A stretch of 34,202 bases of DNA. Origin: JBGVMW01 sp045125095 (GTDB lineage Bacteria > Bacillota > Clostridia > Lachnospirales > Lachnospiraceae). The first letter of the stretch is position 1. Each line of letters begins with the position of its first letter. This document shows, in pieces, positions 1 through 7,680 of this stretch. The stretch is taken from NCBI GenBank assembly GCA_045125095.1, contig JBGVMW010000135.1, positions 1 to 34,202 on the forward strand, given 5' to 3'. The notes under the pieces were generated by a model. The model made no database searches, was not told the origin of the DNA, and saw only the letters and a list, made by a program, of their open reading frames with translations. The position numbers and the translations under genes are program-made.

Positions 1-24
1 TTTAACCAAATGGAGGAAAGAAAC

Positions 25-765
25 ATGAGCGTTATTTCAATGAAGCAGTTACTTGAAGCAGGTGTTCATTTTGGACATCAGACAAGAAGATGGAACCCTA
101 AGATGGCAGAGTACATCTACACAGAGAGAAATGGTATCTACATCATCGACTTACAGAAGTCTGTAGGTAAGGTGGACGAGGCTTACCAGGCAATTTCTGA
201 TATCGTTGCAAACGGTGGTTCTGTCCTTTTCGTTGGTACAAAGAAACAGGCTCAGGATGCAATCAAGACAGAGGCAGAGCGTTGTGGAATGTACTATGTA
301 AACGAAAGATGGTTAGGAGGTATGTTAACAAACTTCAAGACCATCCAGAGCAGATGTGCAAAATTAAAAGAATATGAAACAATGCAGGAAGATGGAACTT
401 TCGATGTATTACCAAAGAAGGAAGTTATCAAGATTAAGAAAGAAATGGAAAAACTTGAGAAGAACCTTGGTGGTATCAAGAACATGAAGAAGATTCCGGA
501 TGCTATTTTCGTAGTAGATCCTAAAAAGGAAAGAATCTGTATTCAGGAAGCACATACATTAGGTATTCCGTTAATTGGTATTGCAGATACAAACTGCGAT
601 CCGGAAGAATTAGATTATGTAATTCCAGGTAATGATGATGCAATCAGAGCTGTTAAGTTAATCGTTTCTAAGATGGCAGATGCTGTTATCGAAGCAAACC
701 AGGGCGAGCAGTTTGTTGCAGAAGAAGCTGCTGTAGAAACTGAAGAAGTAGCTACAGAAGAATAA
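25..765 (+). CDS. rpsB: 30S ribosomal protein S2
   Basis: Ribosomal protein uS2, a structural component of the small ribosomal subunit. The N-terminus reads MSVISMKQLLEAGVHFGHQT, and the family blocks RRWNPKM, IYIIDLQKS, NERWLGGMLTNF and IPLIGIADTNCDP are all present. The length of 246 residues is normal for the family. An ATG at 10 is in frame, but the GGAGG at 12-16 lies inside that extension and is 8 bases before the ATG at 25, so 25 is the start. The C-terminus is a short Glu/Ala-rich acidic tail, common in S2. It pairs with tsf downstream, the usual arrangement. Its promoter lies outside the window. Confidence 0.98.
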   Translation: MSVISMKQLLEAGVHFGHQTRRWNPKMAEYIYTERNGIYIIDLQKSVGKVDEAYQAISDIVANGGSVLFVGTKKQAQDAIKTEAERCGMYYVNERWLGGMLTNFKTIQSRCAKLKEYETMQEDGTFDVLPKKEVIKIKKEMEKLEKNLGGIKNMKKIPDAIFVVDPKKERICIQEAHTLGIPLIGIADTNCDPEELDYVIPGNDDAIRAVKLIVSKMADAVIEANQGEQFVAEEAAVETEEVATEE

Positions 766-783
766 TTCAGATAAAGAAATTTT

Positions 784-821
784 CATTCAGTCATGGTATT
801 CATATCGTGGCTGAATGTTTT
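784..821 (+). terminator. rpsB-tsf intergenic hairpin, possible attenuator
   Basis: Arms CATTCAGTCATG (784-795) and CGTGGCTGAATG (806-817) pair over 12 positions with two G-U wobbles, followed by TTTT. The run of T is short, so it may only reduce read-through from rpsB into tsf, which could set the S2 to EF-Ts ratio. Seen directly as an inverted repeat; the function is inferred. Confidence 0.45.
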
Positions 822-832
822 AAGCACAACTT

Positions 833-864
833 TTGTAACTATGAGGATATTGCATAGTTACCAA
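833..864. repeat. Dispersed hairpin repeat, TTGTAACTAT family, copy A
   Basis: A perfect 9-bp inverted repeat, GTAACTATG (835-843) and CATAGTTAC (853-861), with a 9-base loop. Two similar hairpins occur at 7640-7672 and 14257-14287, so this is one member of a dispersed family. No T-run follows, which argues against a simple terminator. Confidence 0.6.
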
Positions 865-896
865 CTTTTTATATTAAGTATGATGGAGGAATGAAC

Positions 897-1829
897 ATGG
901 CAATCACAGCATCAATGGTAAAAGAATTAAGAGAGATGACTGGTGCAGGTATGATGGACTGTAAGAAAGCTCTTGCAGAGACAGATGGCGATATGGATGC
1001 AGCAGTAGAAGTGTTAAGAAAGAAAGGTGTAGCAAAAGCTGAGAAGAAGGCTGGTCGTGTGGCAGCAGAAGGTCTTTCCGCAGTAGTTGTTAAGGAAGAT
1101 AAGATTGCAGCAGTTGTTGAAGTAAACTCTGAAACAGATTTCGTTGCTCAGAATGATACATTTAAGGATTTCGTTAAGGCAATCGCAGAGCAGGTTGTGA
1201 ATTCAAATGCAGCAGATGTTGATGCATTATTAGCAGAAGCTTGGGCAGAAGACAACTCTAAGACAGTTAAAGATGCATTAGTAGACAAGATTGCTGTTAT
1301 TGGTGAAAATTTAACAATCAGAAGATTCGAAAAAATTATTGCTGAAAATGGATGTGTAGTTTCTTACGTTCATGGCGGCGGTAGAATTGGTGTTATTGTA
1401 GAAGCAGATACAACAGTTGTAAATGATGATGTAAAGGAAGCTTTAACTAACATTGCAATGCAGATTGCAGCATTAAATCCAAAGTATATTTCTACAGATG
1501 AAGTATCTGAGGATTACAAAGAGCATGAAAAGAAGATCTTATTAGAGCAGATTCAGAATGATCCTAAGATGGCAGGTAAGCCAGAGAAAGTTATTGAAGG
1601 TGCTGTAAACGGACGTTTGAACAAAGAATTAAAAGAAGTTTGCTTATTAGAGCAGGCATATGTAAAGGCAGAAGATGGAAAGCAGACTGTTGCTAAGTAC
1701 TTAGAAGAAGTATCTAAGAAGGTTGGCGCAACAGTAGCTCTTAAGAAATTTGTTCGTTTCGAGACTGGTGAAGGTATCGAAAAAGAAGAAACAGATTTCG
1801 CTGCTGAAGTTGCTGCACAGTTACAGTAA
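897..1829 (+). CDS. tsf: Translation elongation factor Ts
   Basis: EF-Ts, the nucleotide exchange factor that recycles EF-Tu-GDP in the cytosol. The N-terminal UBA-like domain carries the signature VKELREMTGAGMMDCKKAL, followed by the core with VEVNSETDFVAQN, the residues that contact EF-Tu. The length of 310 residues is typical. The ATG at 891 directly follows GGAGGA and is too close to it; the in-frame ATG at 897 is 7 bases from GGAGG (885-889) and is the likely start. The gene sits 131 bases after rpsB and ends before a clear hairpin terminator. Confidence 0.98.
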   Translation: MAITASMVKELREMTGAGMMDCKKALAETDGDMDAAVEVLRKKGVAKAEKKAGRVAAEGLSAVVVKEDKIAAVVEVNSETDFVAQNDTFKDFVKAIAEQVVNSNAADVDALLAEAWAEDNSKTVKDALVDKIAVIGENLTIRRFEKIIAENGCVVSYVHGGGRIGVIVEADTTVVNDDVKEALTNIAMQIAALNPKYISTDEVSEDYKEHEKKILLEQIQNDPKMAGKPEKVIEGAVNGRLNKELKEVCLLEQAYVKAEDGKQTVAKYLEEVSKKVGATVALKKFVRFETGEGIEKEETDFAAEVAAQLQ

Positions 1830-1873
1830 TTTGCAGATAGATTGAGACGGTAAACGACTCGATTATATAAATG

Positions 1874-1923
1874 AAGAACCCTTGGAAATATCCCTAATTT
1901 GGATTTTCAAGGGTTCTTTATTT
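1874..1923 (+). terminator. Intrinsic terminator after tsf
   Basis: Arms 1874-1889 and 1903-1918 (AAGAACCCTTG against CAAGGGTTCTT, extended by A-T pairs) form a stem of about 16 bp with a 13-base loop, followed by a T-rich stretch. It closes the rpsB-tsf unit. A half-copy of the TATACTAGGAAA repeat begins at the T-rich tail. Confidence 0.8.
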
Positions 1924-1937
1924 ATATACTAGGAAAT
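1921..1937. repeat. Half-site of the TATACTAGGAAA palindromic repeat
   Basis: TTTATATACTAGGAAAT is the same arm found in the two complete palindromic copies at 7467-7533 and 28317-28383. Only one arm is present here, directly downstream of the tsf terminator, so this looks like a decayed or solo end. Confidence 0.55.
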
Positions 1938-1958
1938 GAAGCAACAGGAGGAATGGAA

Positions 1959-2633
1959 ATGCGCGTGTTATTAGTTGAGGATGACAAGACAATTGTAGAG
2001 ATGTTGTCAGAATTTCTAAAGGAAGAAAATTATACCGTGGAAGCAGCAGCGGGACAAGCACTGGCGTTACAGTATGTGGAAGAACGGGAATATGATCTGG
2101 CGTTATTAGATATTACTCTTCAAGATGGGAATGGATATGCAGTATGTAGAGGGATTAAAGAGAAAAAGGATATACCGGTTATTTTTCTAACGGCATCTTC
2201 TGATGAATTTAGTATTGTAACAGGACTAGATATCGGTGCAGATGATTATATTAGCAAACCATTTCGTCCAAGAGAGCTGTTGTCCAGAATGAAAAGTGTG
2301 TTGAGACGGTATGGAAAGTCACAGCAGTGTATCGAATATGGTGGATTAAAGATTGATACGGTAAAGGGTACAGTGCAAAAAAATGCAGAAGATTTATTTT
2401 TATCAGCATTAGAATATCGATTGCTGTTGATATTTGCTTCCCACCAGGGACAGTTGCTTTCCCGGAACCAGTTGTTGTCTGAAATCTGGGATGTGGCAGG
2501 TGAATTCGTCAATGATAATACACTAACGGTCTATATTAAGCGTTTGCGTGAAAAAATTGAAGAGGATCCGCAGAATCCGGTGTTGATAAAAACAGTCAGG
2601 GGAATGGGTTACCTTTCCTATAAGGCAGAGTAG
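1959..2633 (+). CDS. OmpR/PhoB-family response regulator
   Basis: A 224-residue two-component regulator. The receiver domain (about 1-115) has the acidic pair in VEDD (7-9), the phospho-acceptor D51 in LALLDITL, the threonine in FLTAS and the lysine in SKPF. A winged-helix DNA-binding domain follows (about 125-222) with the family pattern LSALEYRLLLIF and DNTLTVYIKRLREKI. Upstream in-frame ATGs exist, but AGGAGG (1946-1951) lies 7 bases before the ATG at 1959. The adjoining kinase begins 11 bases after its stop. The likely target is the ABC operon at 4056, where direct repeats at 11-bp spacing match the way this family binds DNA. The inducing signal cannot be read from the sequence. Confidence 0.93.
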   Translation: MRVLLVEDDKTIVEMLSEFLKEENYTVEAAAGQALALQYVEEREYDLALLDITLQDGNGYAVCRGIKEKKDIPVIFLTASSDEFSIVTGLDIGADDYISKPFRPRELLSRMKSVLRRYGKSQQCIEYGGLKIDTVKGTVQKNAEDLFLSALEYRLLLIFASHQGQLLSRNQLLSEIWDVAGEFVNDNTLTVYIKRLREKIEEDPQNPVLIKTVRGMGYLSYKAE

Positions 2634-2643
2634 GAGAATGGTT

Positions 2644-3654
2644 ATGACAGGTTTTTTTCGTAATCCAGAGATAAAAAGGCAGGGAGCAGTATTTTTGTTT
2701 ATTGGCATAGTGGGGGCTGTTTGTTGCAGACTTTTTAGTAAAAACTCCTTCTATCCGGTGATGCTCATGTGGTTCACGGTAGTCCTGGTCAGCCTTGTAG
2801 GAACCAGTTTTCGATATCGAAAAATTCGTCATTTAAGCAGCGATATTGATAAAATACTTCATATGGAAGAAATTATGCTACTGAATCGAATTGCTGAAGG
2901 AGAATTAAGCATTTTAGAGAACGAAATTAATAAAATGCTCATACGTTTGAAGGAGCAGAACCGGGAATTAAAAAAAGAAAAAATATATTTAGCAGATTCC
3001 TTAGCAGACCTTTCCCATCAACTACGTACGCCATTAACGTCTATGCATTTGATACTGACTATGTTGGAGCGACCAGACATCACAGAAGAAAAAAGAGTAG
3101 AATACCAGATGAGTCTGCGAAAACTGTTAGCAAGGCTTCAATGGCTGATAGATATATTGTTAAAGATATCAAAGTTAGATGCAGATGCTGTAGTCTTTGA
3201 AAAGCAAATCTGTGATATGAAAGAATTGGTGCAGGAAGCAGTAGCACCGATTGAGATTCCAATGGATTTAAAGAACCAGAGGTTACAGTTAGACATAGAG
3301 GAAGGAGCCTCCTTTTCCGGTGACAAAAAGTGGATGGTAGAAGCTGTGGAAAACATCCTGAAGAATTGTATGGAGCATACGCCGGAAAATGGAAGGTTGG
3401 TAGTAAAGGGAAAAGAAAATTCATTATATTCTGAACTTATTATTGAAGATTCCGGTCCGGGTATTGAAAAAGAAGATTTGCCTCATATTTTGGAGCGATT
3501 TTATAAAGGAAAAAACAGCAGTGATGACAGTGTAGGAATAGGGCTGGCATTAGCAAGAATGATTGTAGCAAAGCAGGAGGGAATACTAAAAGCAGAAAAT
3601 GCGCAGGAGAAAGGGGCACGTTTTATCATTCGTTTTTACAAAACCACAATATAA
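2644..3654 (+). CDS. Short-loop membrane sensor histidine kinase
   Basis: A 336-residue kinase partner of the preceding regulator. Two transmembrane helices (about 14-31 and 37-55) are separated by only a few residues, so there is almost no extracellular sensor domain. This is the architecture of intramembrane-sensing kinases such as BceS. The H-box LADLSHQLRTPLTSM contains the phospho-accepting H125. The ATPase domain has the N-box VENILKNCMEH, G1 box DSGPGI, F-box LERFYKGK and G2 box GIGLALA. AGGAG (2632-2636), overlapping the regulator's stop codon, is 7 bases from the ATG at 2644 and only 1 base from the ATG at 2638, so 2644 is preferred. By family logic such kinases often sense flux through a partner ABC transporter; that is inference here. 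Confidence 0.92.
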   Translation: MTGFFRNPEIKRQGAVFLFIGIVGAVCCRLFSKNSFYPVMLMWFTVVLVSLVGTSFRYRKIRHLSSDIDKILHMEEIMLLNRIAEGELSILENEINKMLIRLKEQNRELKKEKIYLADSLADLSHQLRTPLTSMHLILTMLERPDITEEKRVEYQMSLRKLLARLQWLIDILLKISKLDADAVVFEKQICDMKELVQEAVAPIEIPMDLKNQRLQLDIEEGASFSGDKKWMVEAVENILKNCMEHTPENGRLVVKGKENSLYSELIIEDSGPGIEKEDLPHILERFYKGKNSSDDSVGIGLALARMIVAKQEGILKAENAQEKGARFIIRFYKTTI

Positions 3655-3675
3655 AAGAGATAAAGCCATCCTATG

Positions 3676-3740
3676 AAAGTGACAAAATTGTCACTTTAAA
3701 GTCATGGTAGAGTCACTTTGGGTTGTTATGATGTTACTAT
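3676..3740 (+). promoter_or_regulatory. Response-regulator operator and promoter of the ABC operon
   Basis: GTCACTTT (3690), GTCATGGT (3701) and GTCACTTT (3712) begin exactly 11 bases apart, one helical turn each. The third repeat overlaps a poor -35 (GTCACT, 3712-3717), 17 bases from a -10 TACTAT (3735-3740). This is the layout of promoters activated by OmpR-family dimers. The first repeat also forms one half of a 10-bp-arm palindrome, AAAGTGACAA/TTGTCACTTT (3676-3697). Spacing and repeats are seen directly; binding by the upstream regulator is inferred. Confidence 0.65.
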
Positions 3741-3780
3741 GAAGTGGTGGGAACGGAACTCTTCCCGGCACTACATCGAG

Positions 3781-4027
3781 TAGGTAATTGTGAAACGCCA
3801 ACAAGGTAGTGAATTGTCAGAATTGTTTGTGACAGATAGCTGATTGCAACATAGTCTATATGTGACCCTCTGAAAACGTCGGCACTTAGGCTGTGTATTT
3901 TACAGCCTTAGTGTCCGCTACGTTTGAAGAGAGCGAGAGCGCGTCAAATATAGACTATGTAGTAAGCAGCTATTTGCACAAACAATTCTGACAATTTGCG
4001 GATGGTCTTCACTTTCACAAACGCCTA
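3781..4027. mobile_element. 247-bp MITE-like long inverted repeat with an inner hairpin
   Basis: Two arms of about 80 bases (3781-3861 and 3948-4027) are imperfect reverse complements. The best blocks are 20 identical bases (AATTGTCAGAATTGTTTGTG and its complement) and 13 identical bases (ACATAGTCTATAT). Between them a second hairpin runs from 3874 to 3925 (ACTTAGGCTGT against ACAGCCTTAGT). There is no coding capacity. A 62-base stretch of the right arm recurs at 33080-33140, so the element is dispersed. It lies between the promoter at 3712-3740 and the ribosome site of the ABC gene, so it would be transcribed as a highly structured leader. Confidence 0.65.
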
Positions 4028-4055
4028 CGACATCGAGGAAAGAAAGGAGAACATT

Positions 4056-4730
4056 ATGATAGTAGTGGATCATGTTAGTAAAATTTATGGAAAAGGTGAA
4101 AACGAGGTTAAGGCGTTAGATGATATTTCTTTTACAGTAGAAAAAGGCGAATTTGTGGCAATTATTGGACCATCTGGTTCCGGTAAATCAACCTTACTTC
4201 ACATTTTAGGTGGAGTAGATAAACCAACAAAAGGAAACGTATTTGTAAATGATATAGATGTATATAAGCAGAAGGAAGATAAGTTAGCAATATTCAGAAG
4301 AAGGGAGGTAGGTTTGATATACCAGTTTTACAATCTGGTTCCTGTATTAAACGTGGTGGAAAATATGACATTGCCGGTACAGATGGATCGCAGACCAGTG
4401 AATCATGAGCGGTTAGAAGAATTGTTAGGACTGCTTAAGCTAAAAGGTAGAGAGAAACATCTTCCGAATCAATTATCGGGTGGTCAGCAGCAGCGTGTAT
4501 CCATCGGCAGAGCATTGATGAATGCACCAGCCGTTGTACTGGCAGATGAGCCAACCGGTAACCTGGATTCCAAGAATAGTCAGGAGATTATGGAATTACT
4601 GCGCATGTCCAATGAAAAATATAAGCAGACATTAATTGTAATTACCCATGATGAAAATATTGCACTTCAGGCAGACCGTATTATAGGAATTGAAGATGGT
4701 AAAATTGTAAGAGATGAGGTGTTGCGATAA
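4056..4730 (+). CDS. ABC transporter ATP-binding protein, LolD/MacB/BceA type
   Basis: A 224-residue ATPase that powers the adjoining FtsX-type permease. It has Walker A GPSGSGKST (38-46), the Q-loop glutamine in LIYQF (Q90), signature LSGGQQQR (140-147), Walker B VLADEP (161-166) with TGNLDS following, and the switch histidine in VITHD (H198). An open frame runs upstream to 3996, but AGGAG (4045-4049) lies 6 bases before the ATG at 4056, where family homology begins (MIVVDHVSKIYG). The stop TAA shares its last base with the permease ATG, so the two are translationally coupled. With the adjacent two-component pair it looks like a peptide-antibiotic or envelope-stress exporter; the substrate is unknown. 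Confidence 0.93.
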   Translation: MIVVDHVSKIYGKGENEVKALDDISFTVEKGEFVAIIGPSGSGKSTLLHILGGVDKPTKGNVFVNDIDVYKQKEDKLAIFRRREVGLIYQFYNLVPVLNVVENMTLPVQMDRRPVNHERLEELLGLLKLKGREKHLPNQLSGGQQQRVSIGRALMNAPAVVLADEPTGNLDSKNSQEIMELLRMSNEKYKQTLIVITHDENIALQADRIIGIEDGKIVRDEVLR

Positions 4731-7441
4731 TGAATATTTTTCATATATACTCTCTGAAAAGTTTAAAGAAAAACAAAACCAGAACACTAGTAACGATTAT
4801 CGGTATCATCTTATCTGTGGCAATGATAACAGCAGTTACTACTATGGTTGCCACTATTCAAAACTTTGGGATATCCTATGTTATAGCAACTTCAGGTGAC
4901 TGGCACGTATATGTTAATGGTGTGGACAGCGAAAAAAGGCAAAGTTTTTATGGAGATGACAGAGTGGCTACCACCTATGATCTGCGAAACGTGGGTTATG
5001 CCTATTTAGAAGGCTGTGTCAATGAGTACAAACCATATCTTTGTATCCAGGCAATGAATAAGGATTTTATAAATAATATGCCACTTTATCTGACGGAAGG
5101 AAGAATGCCGGAAAATGACAGAGAAATCCTGATACCGGAACATGTATATACAAATGGTGGCGTAGAGTATGCCCTTGGAGATACCCTGGAGTTAGAGATT
5201 GGTTACCGTACGACAGAGGATACTATGCTATGGCAGAAATCGGAGTTGGATGCTACCACAGATGATGGGGATAATGTAAAGGTAAATGAGAAATTAATTA
5301 CAGAATATGAAAGAACCTACACTGTGGTGGGCTTTTATGAGAGACCATCCTTTGAGCCATATTCTGCACCGGGATATACTGCCCTGACCCTGCAAGGTGA
5401 AGATTTTGGATGTGCATATTATGACTGTTATATGATAATGAAAGATCCGAACAGTGCAATTGGGCTATGGGAAGAAATTTCTTTAGAAGAAAGTTATTTT
5501 ACCGATTACAACAGTAGCTTGCTGCGTTTTTATGGTTTGTCTTCAAGAGCTGATTTTAATGCCGTATTATATGGTATGGGAAGTATTTTGATTGGCATTA
5601 TTATGTTGGGTTCGGTAGCTCTGATTTACAATGCATTTGCTATCTCAATCAGCGAACGGACAAAACAATTTGGATTATTAAGTTCTATCGGAGCCACAAA
5701 GAAACAGATGAAAAAATCCATCTGCTTTGAGGGATTGGTGCTTTGTCTGGCAGGCATACCATTAGGTGTGATATCCGGTATTGTGGGAATTGGTATTACA
5801 TTGTTCTGTTTAAGGGCTCCGTTGCAAAACATTATGGAAAGTTCCTTTCAGGGTGTTGCGTTAGAGCTTCATGTTTCTGTTGCCTCTATTGTTGTAGCCG
5901 TGATTGTAGGTGTTGTAACCGTATTGATTTCTGCTTATCTGCCAATGCGCAGAGCGTTAAAGGTATCTGCCATTGATGCAATTAAGCAGCGCAGCGACAT
6001 TAAATTAAGCCAGAAAAGTGTTCGTATTCCAGGATTTGTGGGACATTTGTTCGGAGTAGAAGGAACGATTGCATACAAGAATTATAAGAGAAATAAAAAG
6101 CAGTACAGAGCAACGGTTATTTCTTTGGCTATGAGTATTGTATTGTTTGTCACAGCAGGAAGCTTTACCACATACTTATTTGGAAGCTTTGATAACAGTG
6201 TGGAGATGAGTCCATATGATATCAGTGTAATGGCATATGAAATGAATAATTATGCAGAAGTGGAAGAATTATATGAGAAGATGAGCAAAGTCAAAGGTGT
6301 TACACCATACAATATGTATGCTTGTAAAAATACAGAAATAGTGGTGGAAGAAAGGGATTTGACAGATGAGGCATTACAGATATTAGGTAATAACCAGATA
6401 TTTGATGTATTAGTTCAGTTTGTTCCGGATGACAAATACGAGAATATGGTGCAACATTACGAGTTAGATGAAGAGACGTATGCGGATATGAAGAATGTAC
6501 CGGCGATTCTAATGAATTCTGTATGCTTTTGGAATGAAAATGATGAAGCAATGGATTTTCTGTTATTGAAAGAGAATTGCAATCGGTTTTACAGTCTGAA
6601 ATCAACAGAGGATGAGGAATCTGATATTGTATATTATACTGGATGTGAAGTAAGGGAGAAAGATGGACATCAGATGATTGTAGCGCACGAGAACATTGAG
6701 GCGGGAACAATTGAAAGAGAAATTCCGGTAGAAGACAGTGTACAGTCTACATTGGCAATAGGGGATATTATAAATGATTTGGAAGGAAATTATTTAGATG
6801 AAATTGGAATCGGCTGTACTTCAGGAATGGGTATAACAATTATATATCCCTACTCCATGATGGATACTATCATGTTACAGATCAACAGAAATAGTGGATT
6901 ATATACAGACATGTATTTTAAGGCAGAGGATCACAAGAAGGCATATGATGAAATGTCTGTTCTGCTTCAGTATTATAGTAATGCAAGTGTATATGACTAT
7001 GCTGCAAGTGAGGAAGAACAACGTTCCATTTTCATTATGCTACAAGTATTCAGCTACGGCTTCATTATTTTGATATCATTGATATCAGCAGCCAATGTGT
7101 TTAATACAATTTCTACGAATATGAATTTAAGAAGACGGGAATTTGCTATGTTAAAATCCTTTGGTATGACAGAAAAAGGATTCCGCAAGATGATGAATTT
7201 TGAATGTATTTTATATGGCGCGAAAGGTTTATTCTATGGATTAGTAATTGCGATTGGCTTAGTTATCTGGATGTATTATGCGTCAATGGGAAATACATTA
7301 GAGGGATTTTATCTGCCTTGGAAGTATGTAGGAATTGTAGTAATCAGTGTATTTGCAGTTGTGTACTCTACTATGATATATGGACGAGTGAAATTAAAGA
7401 AAGAGAATATTGTAGATGCATTAAAAAATGAAAATCAATAA
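4730..7441 (+). CDS. Large FtsX-type ABC permease, two FtsX units
   Basis: A 903-residue membrane subunit. A first helix (about 19-43) is followed by an extracellular region (about 45-275) and then three helices (about 280-305, 333-360, 385-408) with the FtsX motif ERTKQFGLLSSIGATKKQM. A fifth helix (about 462-485), a second large extracellular region (about 490-770) and three C-terminal helices follow, again with an FtsX motif, RRREFAMLKSFGMTEKG. This is a duplicated four-helix plan as in MacB/LolCE-like permeases. It is unlike BceB, which has ten helices and one extracellular loop. The gene overlaps the ATPase stop by one base. Mechanical export or extraction of peptides or lipids is the family-level expectation. 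Confidence 0.9.
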   Translation: MNIFHIYSLKSLKKNKTRTLVTIIGIILSVAMITAVTTMVATIQNFGISYVIATSGDWHVYVNGVDSEKRQSFYGDDRVATTYDLRNVGYAYLEGCVNEYKPYLCIQAMNKDFINNMPLYLTEGRMPENDREILIPEHVYTNGGVEYALGDTLELEIGYRTTEDTMLWQKSELDATTDDGDNVKVNEKLITEYERTYTVVGFYERPSFEPYSAPGYTALTLQGEDFGCAYYDCYMIMKDPNSAIGLWEEISLEESYFTDYNSSLLRFYGLSSRADFNAVLYGMGSILIGIIMLGSVALIYNAFAISISERTKQFGLLSSIGATKKQMKKSICFEGLVLCLAGIPLGVISGIVGIGITLFCLRAPLQNIMESSFQGVALELHVSVASIVVAVIVGVVTVLISAYLPMRRALKVSAIDAIKQRSDIKLSQKSVRIPGFVGHLFGVEGTIAYKNYKRNKKQYRATVISLAMSIVLFVTAGSFTTYLFGSFDNSVEMSPYDISVMAYEMNNYAEVEELYEKMSKVKGVTPYNMYACKNTEIVVEERDLTDEALQILGNNQIFDVLVQFVPDDKYENMVQHYELDEETYADMKNVPAILMNSVCFWNENDEAMDFLLLKENCNRFYSLKSTEDEESDIVYYTGCEVREKDGHQMIVAHENIEAGTIEREIPVEDSVQSTLAIGDIINDLEGNYLDEIGIGCTSGMGITIIYPYSMMDTIMLQINRNSGLYTDMYFKAEDHKKAYDEMSVLLQYYSNASVYDYAASEEEQRSIFIMLQVFSYGFIILISLISAANVFNTISTNMNLRRREFAMLKSFGMTEKGFRKMMNFECILYGAKGLFYGLVIAIGLVIWMYYASMGNTLEGFYLPWKYVGIVVISVFAVVYSTMIYGRVKLKKENIVDALKNENQ

Positions 7442-7466
7442 AGAAGAAAGACAGTAATTCTGATAT

Positions 7467-7533
7467 TTTAATATACTAGGAAAATAAAACGTTTTTTGCA
7501 TAAAGAAAAACACAAATTTCCTAGTATATAAAA
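7467..7533. repeat. TATACTAGGAAA palindromic repeat, full copy
   Basis: Arms ATATACTAGGAAAAT (7471-7485) and AAATTTCCTAGTATAT (7514-7529) are near-perfect inverted repeats around an AT-rich core of about 28 bases. A related full copy lies at 28317-28383 and a half copy at 1921-1937. No coding capacity; REP or MITE-like. Confidence 0.65.
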
Positions 7534-7561
7534 TAGGATGCGGAATTATTGTTTTTTTTTG

Positions 7562-7590
7562 TGGAAACGAGTGGATAAATATGGTACAAT
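7562..7590 (+). promoter_or_regulatory. Putative sigma-A promoter of the polyamine cluster
   Basis: TGGAAA (7562-7567), 17 bases, then TACAAT (7585-7590) preceded by TGG. It lies about 90 bases upstream of the first gene of the cluster. Both hexamers are imperfect, so this is a moderate call. Confidence 0.45.
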
Positions 7591-7639
7591 AAATTGCTTG
7601 TTATGGTGTATTGCAGAATACAATAAGTAATAAGTAAGA

Positions 7640-7672
7640 TTGTAACTATAAGGATACAGAATAGTTGCGTAA
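7640..7672. repeat. Dispersed hairpin repeat, TTGTAACTAT family, copy B
   Basis: GTAACTAT (7642-7649) pairs with ATAGTTGC (7661-7668), with one G-U pair, around an AAGGATACAGA loop. It ends 8 bases before the start codon at 7681 and occupies the place where a ribosome site would be expected. Confidence 0.6.
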
Positions 7673-7680
7673 GATTAAGA

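Noticed and set aside
1842..1871. Possible promoter TTGAGA-18-TATAAA ahead of the response regulator
   Set aside because: Transcription would start inside the tsf terminator, so it could not usefully serve the regulator; the match is also weak.
3655..4055. CRISPR array or riboswitch in the 400-base gap
   Set aside because: There are no regularly spaced direct repeats beyond the 11-bp operator, and no known aptamer core was recognised; the structure is a long inverted repeat.
4714..4899. 61-codon plus-strand frame over the ATPase/permease junction
   Set aside because: It is a different frame of the permease start and encodes no recognisable feature.
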